DNA of 64,000 nt from UBA2040 sp041751955. Lineage in GTDB: Bacteria > Bacteroidota > Bacteroidia > Flavobacteriales_D > Crocinitomicaceae. The stretch spans positions 1 to 64,000 of the forward strand of contig JBGSIB010000016.1 in the NCBI GenBank assembly GCA_041751955.1, written 5' to 3'. Below, piece after piece: positions 44,145-51,853 of this stretch (position 1 is its first letter; each line of letters opens with the position of its first letter). Under the pieces are notes generated by a model that made no database searches, was not told the DNA's origin, and saw nothing but the letters and a program-made list of their open reading frames with translations. A program made the position numbers and the translations under genes.

Positions 44145-45146
44145 ATGAAGAATTTTTCTCATTTTAGTGCCTTATTTATATTAGGGTTTTTAACGCTAAC
44201 AAGCTGTAAATCAGACAATGAAAAAGTTAAACCTGTTTCCGATAATATCGACACTCTAGTTGCTCTTTATCCTGACAGTGTTCCTGTTTTGTTACGACAT
44301 GGTAAATATTATTTCGGAAAAATGCGTTTTGACAAAGCCTTGCCTTCAGCTACAAAAGCTTTTCGTTTGGATTCGAATAACATGGACGTTCGCTTGCTTT
44401 ATGCCGAAGTATTGAATAATGACCCCAAAAGAACTTCGGAAAATATCCTTTCCGCGCAGCGACATTTCGATTTTATTCTCAAGAAAGAACCGAAAAACAC
44501 TAAGGCCCTTGTAGGAATGGCTTCTACTTATACATTTATGCAAGATTTTGATCGTTCCTTTCAATATATCAATGAAGCCTTACGCATCGACCCGAAATTT
44601 CGTGACGCATATGTAATGAAAGGGACGAACTACCTTCAATTGAACAACATGGCTTTAGCTAAATCATCCTACGAAACAGCAACGCAACAGGATCCTGAAT
44701 TTTTTGAAGCCTACATAGCACTGGGTGACCTTTACAATTCCGAAGAAGACCCGATTTGTATTCAATATTACACGACAGCTAGTCAACTTCAGCCGGATGA
44801 CATAGGAATTATGTACAAACTTGCTTATGCATATCAACAATATGACAGATTAGATGAAGCATTGGCTGAATATCGCGCGATGTATCAAAAAGATGCAACC
44901 TTTGCTATGTCACTATTTCAACAAGGCTATATCAAGCATATCTATATGAATGAAATTGACAGCGCGATGATTTATTATAATCAGGCCCTTGTTGTTGAAC
45001 CTAAATTTGTTGAAGCATGGCATAATTTGGGCATGTGTTACGAGGCACAAAATAATATCCCAAAAGCCTTAAAATCTTATTCTCAAGCACTGAAGTACAA
45101 TCCTGGCTTCGAAAAATCAAGAGAAGCAGCCAACAAACTTCGTTAA
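44145..45146 (+). CDS. TPR-repeat lipoprotein
   Basis: The 333-residue protein has a lipoprotein signal (FSALFILGFLTLTSC, Cys about residue 21). Seven or eight tetratricopeptide repeats follow, e.g. PVLLRHGKYYFGKMRFDKAL, TKALVGMASTYTFMQDFDRSF, RDAYVMKGTNYLQLNNMALAK, FFEAYIALGDLYN and VEAWHNLGMCYEAQNNIPKAL. It should act as a protein-binding scaffold anchored to a membrane on the periplasmic side. Its stop overlaps the next gene's ATG by one base (TAATG), so the two are coupled. Confidence 0.85.
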   Translation: MKNFSHFSALFILGFLTLTSCKSDNEKVKPVSDNIDTLVALYPDSVPVLLRHGKYYFGKMRFDKALPSATKAFRLDSNNMDVRLLYAEVLNNDPKRTSENILSAQRHFDFILKKEPKNTKALVGMASTYTFMQDFDRSFQYINEALRIDPKFRDAYVMKGTNYLQLNNMALAKSSYETATQQDPEFFEAYIALGDLYNSEEDPICIQYYTTASQLQPDDIGIMYKLAYAYQQYDRLDEALAEYRAMYQKDATFAMSLFQQGYIKHIYMNEIDSAMIYYNQALVVEPKFVEAWHNLGMCYEAQNNIPKALKSYSQALKYNPGFEKSREAANKLR

Positions 45147-45736
45147 TGCAAAAATATTCCCAATACTGTGCTGAGGCTATCATTCCTTTATTGGGTTACT
45201 ATTATTGGAACTGGGGATGGTATTTTATACTCTTATTTATCATTTTGGACGCCGTTGCAAAAGAAGCTGTTTTGCATCTGAAATCTAAAAAAATCTACGA
45301 AACACAAGGCGGTGGTGAAGCCTTGTCTATTTGGAAAAAAGAAGGAATTAAAAGTGCGGCTATGAGTTTAATTGTTCTTTTTATGCTCCACGGAATGTAT
45401 TATATGAGCCATATAAATGTGGATTTTTCAAGTGAACTTTATTCTTTCTTTTCCTATAAAGAAATGGGCATTGCACAAGGGTGGGTGCTCGTACCACTAG
45501 TTTTCTTAAATGTCTGGGCCCAATATAAATTTACCTTTTTGAAACTTGGTCTGCACACGAAAACACAGCTTTCTCAGCTTTGGCTTCAACACGTGAAATA
45601 CAAAATATTTATTCTAATCCTGGTTGTCGTCGGAGCGCTTATTCACACTTTGATTCACCTCGATGACCTCTTATTTGTTTGGATATTAGTGCTCTTGCCT
45701 TTTATTTATATGGTAATTACTCGACGGAAGGCATAA
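45146..45736 (+). CDS. Multi-pass membrane protein of unknown function
   Basis: The 196-residue protein has about five hydrophobic helices (around 11-37, 72-90, 118-133, 150-168, 175-192). Between them lie a basic segment (LKSKKIYETQGGGEALSIWKKEGIK) and IHLDD before the last helix. The C-terminus is basic (ITRRKA), presumably cytoplasmic. It is co-translated with the TPR lipoprotein. The last 20 bases overlap the convergent aspartate kinase gene. I do not recognise a family with confidence. Confidence 0.65.
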   Translation: MQKYSQYCAEAIIPLLGYYYWNWGWYFILLFIILDAVAKEAVLHLKSKKIYETQGGGEALSIWKKEGIKSAAMSLIVLFMLHGMYYMSHINVDFSSELYSFFSYKEMGIAQGWVLVPLVFLNVWAQYKFTFLKLGLHTKTQLSQLWLQHVKYKIFILILVVVGALIHTLIHLDDLLFVWILVLLPFIYMVITRRKA

Positions 45737-46994
45737 GTACGATTCGAGCAGTTTCTCTTGTCTTTTGCTCCAACAATACCTTCTTATCCTGACAAACAAA
45801 ATCTAAGGTTTTCTGATCATAATGTCTGATCGTGACTAATTCCAAATGCTCATTAAACTTAACAGTATATGTATTCTCAAAAATTTCTAAAATTTTATGG
45901 ATGTCAGATTTGTCTTCGTCCAACAACACCGAAAAGTTCAGGGCAGAATTCTGCATCAAATTAATTTTGGCATTGACACGAGCTAAGCGATTGAATATGT
46001 CACTTAAGTTTTTTTCTACGATAAAAGAAAAATCACGGGGCGTAAAGGAAAGTAAAACCTGATTCTTTTTAAATATAAATGAAGGAACAAGGTGATCTTT
46101 GTCCGATTCTTCTTGGATTATCGTTCCTTCGTCCAAAGGATTAATGAAGGACTTAACATATAGCGGAATTCCTTTGTTTTGGAGAGGTTTCACGGTCTTT
46201 GGGTGAATGACTGAAGCTCCATAATAAGAAAGCTCAATTGCCTCTCTAAAAGAGATTTTATCCAACTTAATCGTGTTTTCAAAAAAACGAGGGTCGGCAT
46301 TTAACATCCCAGCCACATCTTTCCAAATAGTCACACTTTCTGCATTCAAGCAATAGGCAAGAATTCCTGCAGTGAAATCTGAACCTTCTCTTCCCAAAGT
46401 TGTGGTAAAACCATCTGAAGTGTGACCAATGAAACCTTGACAAATTGCAATGTCTTTTTCTTCGAATACTGTATTTATTTCAGAGGAAACTAGTTTCTCT
46501 GTCACTGGCCAATCCACTTCTGCTTCTCGATAAGCATGATTTGTTCGTATCATTTTCCGAGCATCTGTCCACTGAACCTTTTTACCTTCGCTCTTTAAAT
46601 ATTCAGAAACTATAGAGGTTGAAATTACTTCGCCAAGTGAAACCAATTGATCATACTCTAAATTGAAACTCCATCGCTCAGAATTAAAATATCGATCTTG
46701 AATTCCAGCAATTATTTCATCTAATTGTTTTTTAATTTCTTGACTTTTCGTTCCAAATAGTTCATCGATAATGTTGTTATGAAAAGCTTTTACTTCGTCT
46801 ATTTTTGCTTGAAATTCATCTTCATTTCGATTCCATAGGGCAAGAACGATTTCCTCAAAGGCATTCGTCGTTTTACCCATGGCTGAAACCACCACGACAA
46901 TTTTTTCTTCAGGAAATAATCCCAATATTTTCGTCACATTTCTTAATGCATCTGCATCCTTAACAGACGCACCACCAAACTTAAATACCTTCAT
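45717..46994 (-). CDS. lysC: Aspartate kinase
   Basis: The 425-residue enzyme phosphorylates aspartate at the start of lysine, threonine and methionine synthesis. The N-terminal kinase domain carries KFGGASV (about residues 4-10; the usual KFGGTSV with Ala), VVVVSAMGKTTN, TTTLGREGSDFTAG (about 200-213) and IELSYYGASVIHPKT (about 262-276). The C-terminal third holds two ACT-like regulatory segments. It looks monofunctional, with no homoserine dehydrogenase domain. It lies five bases downstream of gpsA and is probably co-transcribed. Confidence 0.93.
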   Translation of the reverse strand: MKVFKFGGASVKDADALRNVTKILGLFPEEKIVVVVSAMGKTTNAFEEIVLALWNRNEDEFQAKIDEVKAFHNNIIDELFGTKSQEIKKQLDEIIAGIQDRYFNSERWSFNLEYDQLVSLGEVISTSIVSEYLKSEGKKVQWTDARKMIRTNHAYREAEVDWPVTEKLVSSEINTVFEEKDIAICQGFIGHTSDGFTTTLGREGSDFTAGILAYCLNAESVTIWKDVAGMLNADPRFFENTIKLDKISFREAIELSYYGASVIHPKTVKPLQNKGIPLYVKSFINPLDEGTIIQEESDKDHLVPSFIFKKNQVLLSFTPRDFSFIVEKNLSDIFNRLARVNAKINLMQNSALNFSVLLDEDKSDIHKILEIFENTYTVKFNEHLELVTIRHYDQKTLDFVCQDKKVLLEQKTRETARIVLMPSVE

Positions 46995-46999
46995 ATCTA

Positions 47000-47998
47000 T
47001 TATGTGAGTTTATCAGAAAGAATACGCATTTCGATAACAGGAGCAATCTTTTCATAAATAATATTGTAAACCGCTTCAATTATCGGCATTTCCACCTGAA
47101 ACTTTTTATTAATTTCCATTACACTTTTCGTAGCATAATATCCTTCGGCAATCATATCCATCTCCAATTGAGCCGATTTAACGGAATAACCCTTACCTAT
47201 CATAAATCCAAAGGTTCGATTTCTTGAAAATTTGGAGTAGGCTGTTACTAACAAATCACCCAAGTAAGCACTTGATTTTACATCTCTATGTATTGGACTG
47301 ACTTCGTCAATAAAGTTTTCAATTTCGATGATGGCATTGGAAATCAATACAGCTTGGAAGTTATCTCCGTATCCCAAACCGGCACAGATACCTGAAGCTA
47401 TGGAATAAATATTTTTTAAAACTGCAGAAAACTCTGTTCCAAATAAATCATCAGAAACCGTGGCTTTGATGTATCGACAACGAAGTGCTTCGGCCATTTT
47501 TTCTGCGTGTTCTTCCGTTGACGAGGCAATCGTCAAATAGGATAAGCGCTCTAGAGCAACCTCTTCAGCGTGACATGGGCCACAAATTATTCCAATATCA
47601 TCGTAAGGAATACCAAAAGATTTATGAATGTATCGAGCCGGAATAGCATTATATTCTGGTATGATCCCTTTCACGGCAGAAAAGACTTTTTTTCCTTTGA
47701 AAATAACAGGATCAATTCCTTCAAACATATCGTTTAAAAAAGCCGAAGGAGCTGCAATAATTATGGTATTTGCATTTGATATTGTTTTAACCAAATCATT
47801 ACTAACGGAGACTTTGTTCAAGTCAAACTCTACAGATTGCAAGTACTTGGGATTCTTCTTGTACTGTATCAAATGGTTGACAGTTTCTTCCGTTCGCACC
47901 CACCATAATATCGAATCAGAATTATTGCAGAGAATTTTCACTAAGGCTGTCGCCCAACTTCCTCCACCTATTACGGATATTGTCTCTTTTTGCTCCAT
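47000..47998 (-). CDS. gpsA: NAD(P)H-dependent glycerol-3-phosphate dehydrogenase
   Basis: The 332-residue enzyme reduces dihydroxyacetone phosphate to sn-glycerol-3-phosphate for phospholipid synthesis. The Rossmann motif ISVIGGGSWATALVKIL lies at residues 7-23. NTIIIAAPSAFL, IICGPCHAEEVA, FSAVLKNIYSIASGICAGLGYGDN (catalytic Lys region) and LGDLLVTAYSKFSRNRTFG (substrate binding) follow in family order. It heads a two-gene operon with aspartate kinase and has a -7 box at 48011-48018. Confidence 0.95.
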   Translation of the reverse strand: MEQKETISVIGGGSWATALVKILCNNSDSILWWVRTEETVNHLIQYKKNPKYLQSVEFDLNKVSVSNDLVKTISNANTIIIAAPSAFLNDMFEGIDPVIFKGKKVFSAVKGIIPEYNAIPARYIHKSFGIPYDDIGIICGPCHAEEVALERLSYLTIASSTEEHAEKMAEALRCRYIKATVSDDLFGTEFSAVLKNIYSIASGICAGLGYGDNFQAVLISNAIIEIENFIDEVSPIHRDVKSSAYLGDLLVTAYSKFSRNRTFGFMIGKGYSVKSAQLEMDMIAEGYYATKSVMEINKKFQVEMPIIEAVYNIIYEKIAPVIEMRILSDKLT

Positions 47999-48010
47999 AG
48001 TCTATGGACA

Positions 48011-48018
48011 CAAAAATA
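48011..48018 (-). promoter_or_regulatory. Predicted -7 box of gpsA
   Basis: The minus strand reads TATTTTTG (TAnnTTTG), 12 bases before the ATG at 47998. Confidence 0.4.
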
Positions 48019-48064
48019 AGGAATAAATTAGCAACCTATGGAAACTAGCTGATTACATTCAAGG

Positions 48065-51000
48065 TCAATCTACCTTTATCATCCGAACATTTTCAATTCC
48101 TTGCGTATGTGTCAATCGCACAAAGTAAACTGCCGCCTCAAAACTAGAAATGTCCAAGGTTGCGGCTGAGTCAACTATCTCATTTTCAACCAACACAAGT
48201 TTACCCTGTGCATCCAATATCTCTATTTTAGTAACTTGTGCTGAGTTATTCCAAGAAAGGTTCACCCAATGATTGCTCGGATTTGGTGAAAACGTGAGCT
48301 GTAAACTATTCAAATCATCCAATCCTGCCTGATTAATTACAAAGCATGCAGAAGTATCGACACAACCATTATTCGTAACCTGCACAGCATATGAACCAAG
48401 CGTCAATGTTGGGGTGAATATGGGTGAGGTAGCTCCTGGAATTATAGCATAATTGTTCGAACACAATAGCCATTGATAAGTCCCTATTGGTTGCAATGAT
48501 GACAGCTGATTCCCGTTTTGTGCGACATTTAAATTCAAGTTTGTAACCGCAATTGTTTGGTTTGCACATACCGCATTTCCAACACATCCACCCGTTCCTC
48601 GAACAAAGTACGTTGTATTAACAGAAGGGTTAACATTCAAGCTTGTGCCTGTTCCTATGGCAGTGCCTTCGCAAGATCCAGTATACCATTGCCATTGTGT
48701 CGCGTCATTTAAATTGCCCGAAGCAATAGATAAAGTTGCTGCCTCTCCTCCACAAATTACACTAGGTCCTGCAATTACCGGAACATCTGGGAAAACACAA
48801 GGTGATGCTACGATACATACTTCTATTGACCAAAATTGTAATTCTCCTCCGTCTTGATTGGCTGCATCAATAATTTCTAAAGTCCAATTTCCTGTAACGG
48901 GTGCCCCTATAAAATTGGATAAAGAACCATCTGGCTGATAAACAAAGCCGCTGGTTGGAGGACAGGGTATTGCGCCAGCTGGAGCTGCATCATCAAAACC
49001 TAAATTAAAATTATCATTAGAACCACAAATGCCGCTGAAAAGGGTTACCGATCCGCCTCCCGGTGCCAAAAGGTTAATCGTCAAATCTTCAATATAGGTA
49101 TGAGTACCTTGGATTTTTGGTATCCGAATTGAACCAATAAAACCTGTAAATGGAATATTGATGTTTGACGTTACTGTATTTGGCCCGCCGGAAGAAATCG
49201 TAACGGGTACATTTGGTGAAGATACTGTGAAACAAGCGCCAGTCGTATAGTTTGCTTGAGAAAAAGGGGACGTTCCACAACCGTTCGCTGCATTAACTCT
49301 CCAATAATATTGTGTATTTGGATTCAACAAAGCACTTGTATAGGAATTATTCGTTAAACCCGTTGCTTGTTCAACAATCGTAGCAAAAGTATTAGAAGTA
49401 GAAATTTCAATGCTGTATGTTGCCCCTGATATTGCACCCCAAATAAAAACGGTTGGATTGGCTTCATTTATGGCGCCATTGGCTGGAGAAACCAAGTTTA
49501 CGCCTGTTATAGAACTCGATTGAACGTCGAGAACCACAAGTAAATTATGAATGTTTCCTCCGCTATTTCCTTCAATTGTTATGGAATGAGTCCCAGATGG
49601 AGCATTGGTTATCGTTAAAACTGATGATTGTCCTGGATTTATTGTGCTCGGCACAAAAGTAGCTGTTGCACCTGCTGGAACACCTATAGCTGTTAAATTT
49701 ACAGGAGTAGAATATCCGCCAATTGATGAAGAAATAATGTTAAAAACACCATCTGAGCCTTGACAGATATTTAAGTTACTAGGTGTAACAGATAACACAT
49801 AATCAAAAGTTGATGCCGTAATTTCAAAATTATTATCTGAAATATCGAAAAAAGTTCCAGCTGACGAAATAACCATAATTCTTGCAGTTGTTGTTGCACT
49901 ATTTGGAACCAAAATGGATTGGCTCCCATCATTTGGAGTTCCCGCTAATAATAACGTGGGAAAAGTAAGTCCTCCATCTGTTGACAAATAAATGTCTACC
50001 GTACTTGCTGAAATCGGGGCAAGGTTGGTGTTAGCTACTGACCATGTTACCGTCTGGTTTGAAGAACCTGCCCATATAATTCCCGTTGTACTCGGATAAC
50101 TAACGATAAACGGGCCTGCCGAAGCAACTGTGCTGACAGTAACATTTTCAAAATCTTGACATCCACCAACACCTGGCGAATTATCACGCACTGAACATCT
50201 AAAATTCATGGTTCTAGACACAGAAGGTACAACCTCCCATGTAAAGGGGCCATTGGAAGCCAAAGAAGACAAACTTGGAAAATATCTCGTTGGATTTGTT
50301 GAAGAAGGATTGCTTCTGAAATTAGGACCGCCAGTGGAAGTAGCAACGGGTGGTTGCGTACTAACTTGATTATTCGTTTGTTCCCAATTATACGTTAAAG
50401 GGTCACCTTCCGCATCTGTTGCGATACAAGTTAAAGCAAAAGGTGTATTTGCCGGAACGGACACATTTCCATTCGTTCCTGTAATGACTGGTGCTGTATT
50501 GGTCAAAGTTGTTTTTACTGGACAGGTATGGTTGACATTTGTTATCAGAGTTGTCATTTCGCTTAAGCTTATACCATGAAAATGGTCATCACTATTACTT
50601 TGAACATTTGGTGTGCAAATTCCAGCATATCCCATTATTGTGCTCGCACTACCCGGTTCCACAGCAGTGGCATTATTACGATTACAATTGTTATTCTGCG
50701 TATGATTGGCATTGAATTGATGTCCCATTTCGTGCGCAACATAATCAATATCAAATGGATCCCCAACTGGTGCATTACTTCCAGTTACACCCCTAGCCTT
50801 ATTGGATCCACAAACTACACCCAACCCAGCTAAACCTCCGGAGTTCGTGCCGAAAACATGTCCTATGTCGTAATTACCAGAACCAATAACTGCATTACAA
50901 TTTGTTACATTTTGAGTAATCATTGTGCCAGCATTACCATTTGTATATGGGTCCGTACTGGCATTCGTATAAATTAACAAATTATTATTCGCTATTATTG

Positions 51001-51745
51001 TCATAGTAATAGCGATATCTTTTTCGTAAACGCCATTAACACGATTCATCGTAGTCACCTGGGCTGCCAGAGCTTGAGCAACAGTACCACCATGAAAAGT
51101 TGTGTACTCTGCTGTGGCTGCCAAAGCCAGTCGATACGTGCGCAACTCACAACTGCCATACTCTGGAGAACCATCTTTCGATTTGATTAACTTTTCTGTT
51201 TTTTCCTCTTGAGACTCAAATTCACACAGCATTTGCTTTTGTGTAAAAAAGTCCTTTTTAAAATATACCATTACCTTTTCAGGCGAAAGGCTATTTATCG
51301 GGTCAATGAAAATCGTCGATTGATCTGGATTAGTTATCATGGCATGAAAACCTTGTGGAGTAACATCTAACTTCACTTTCTCCAAAACATTTGAGATATT
51401 CACCCCGTCGAATGTTAAAATTTCAGGAAAGAGTGCGTTCAAATCGGGATGCATGGTTTTATTTCTTGCCACCTGATAGGTATTGAATCCACCACGAAGA
51501 TTCGGTAACTCTACATAAAAAATAGATGAAGAAATGGAAACATCCTCACGGTAAGGTGCCAATTTAATGTTGTTGGCCAATGAAGTCAGATTGACTATGA
51601 AATAATTCGCTTGATTCGCTTTAATAGCTTGATTCTGAACCTCATGTTTGGCTGGATAAAAAGGCTGGAAAAAGTTTTGAGCGTATGATTTTGTAGCTAA
51701 AAAAGCACAAAATACCGTACACAGTACTAAGGTAAGTTTTTTCAT
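48065..51745 (-). CDS. Secreted reprolysin-like (M12B type) metalloprotease with P/Homo B-like domain and T9SS domain
   Basis: The 1226-residue protein has a signal peptide (LTLVLCTVFCAFLATKSYAQ) and a long propeptide (about 22-200). The metzincin domain carries the zinc motif HEMGHQFNANHTQNN (about residue 338) and Met-turn IMGYAGIC (about 372). Ig/cadherin-like segments (about 425-760) and a fibronectin-like segment (NPTVFIWGAISGATYSIEIS, about 765-840) follow. A proprotein-convertase P/Homo B-like domain (about 850-990, VPVTISSGGPNTV...YIEDLTINLLAPGGGSVTLFSGICGSNDNFNLGFDD) precedes an Ig-like segment and a T9SS type A sorting domain (LTFSPNPSNHWVNLS...AAVYFVRL). It is paralogous to the gene at 54734. 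Confidence 0.92.
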   Translation of the reverse strand: MKKLTLVLCTVFCAFLATKSYAQNFFQPFYPAKHEVQNQAIKANQANYFIVNLTSLANNIKLAPYREDVSISSSIFYVELPNLRGGFNTYQVARNKTMHPDLNALFPEILTFDGVNISNVLEKVKLDVTPQGFHAMITNPDQSTIFIDPINSLSPEKVMVYFKKDFFTQKQMLCEFESQEEKTEKLIKSKDGSPEYGSCELRTYRLALAATAEYTTFHGGTVAQALAAQVTTMNRVNGVYEKDIAITMTIIANNNLLIYTNASTDPYTNGNAGTMITQNVTNCNAVIGSGNYDIGHVFGTNSGGLAGLGVVCGSNKARGVTGSNAPVGDPFDIDYVAHEMGHQFNANHTQNNNCNRNNATAVEPGSASTIMGYAGICTPNVQSNSDDHFHGISLSEMTTLITNVNHTCPVKTTLTNTAPVITGTNGNVSVPANTPFALTCIATDAEGDPLTYNWEQTNNQVSTQPPVATSTGGPNFRSNPSSTNPTRYFPSLSSLASNGPFTWEVVPSVSRTMNFRCSVRDNSPGVGGCQDFENVTVSTVASAGPFIVSYPSTTGIIWAGSSNQTVTWSVANTNLAPISASTVDIYLSTDGGLTFPTLLLAGTPNDGSQSILVPNSATTTARIMVISSAGTFFDISDNNFEITASTFDYVLSVTPSNLNICQGSDGVFNIISSSIGGYSTPVNLTAIGVPAGATATFVPSTINPGQSSVLTITNAPSGTHSITIEGNSGGNIHNLLVVLDVQSSSITGVNLVSPANGAINEANPTVFIWGAISGATYSIEISTSNTFATIVEQATGLTNNSYTSALLNPNTQYYWRVNAANGCGTSPFSQANYTTGACFTVSSPNVPVTISSGGPNTVTSNINIPFTGFIGSIRIPKIQGTHTYIEDLTINLLAPGGGSVTLFSGICGSNDNFNLGFDDAAPAGAIPCPPTSGFVYQPDGSLSNFIGAPVTGNWTLEIIDAANQDGGELQFWSIEVCIVASPCVFPDVPVIAGPSVICGGEAATLSIASGNLNDATQWQWYTGSCEGTAIGTGTSLNVNPSVNTTYFVRGTGGCVGNAVCANQTIAVTNLNLNVAQNGNQLSSLQPIGTYQWLLCSNNYAIIPGATSPIFTPTLTLGSYAVQVTNNGCVDTSACFVINQAGLDDLNSLQLTFSPNPSNHWVNLSWNNSAQVTKIEILDAQGKLVLVENEIVDSAATLDISSFEAAVYFVRLTHTQGIENVRMIKVD

Positions 51746-51764
51746 GTTTCTGGTTTAATTGTTC

Positions 51765-51795
51765 CAAAAGTAGCATTTTATCCGAACAAAACAAA
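51765..51795 (-). promoter_or_regulatory. Predicted promoter (-33/-7) of reprolysin-like protease gene
   Basis: The minus strand has TTTG (51792-51795), 19 bases, then TACTTTTG (51765-51772), the Bacteroidota promoter layout, 19 bases before the ATG at 51745. The -33 box lies in the T-rich tail of the preceding gene's terminator. Confidence 0.55.
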
Positions 51796-51829
51796 AACAA
51801 AAACGGGGCTACAAAATGCAGCCCCGTTT
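51785..51829 (-). terminator. Rho-independent terminator of the fibronectin-repeat gene
   Basis: AAACGGGGCT (51801-51810) and AGCCCCGTTT (51820-51829) form a perfect 10-bp stem. Downstream on the minus strand the sequence is T-rich (TTGTTTTTGTTTTG). Confidence 0.9.
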
Positions 51830-51853
51830 GATAGTTTTATAGAAACTTATTTC

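Noticed and set aside
46971..46994. KFGGAS instead of KFGGTS in aspartate kinase as an inactivating change
   Set aside because: The Ala variant recurs in Bacteroidota aspartate kinases as far as I recall, and all other motifs are intact.
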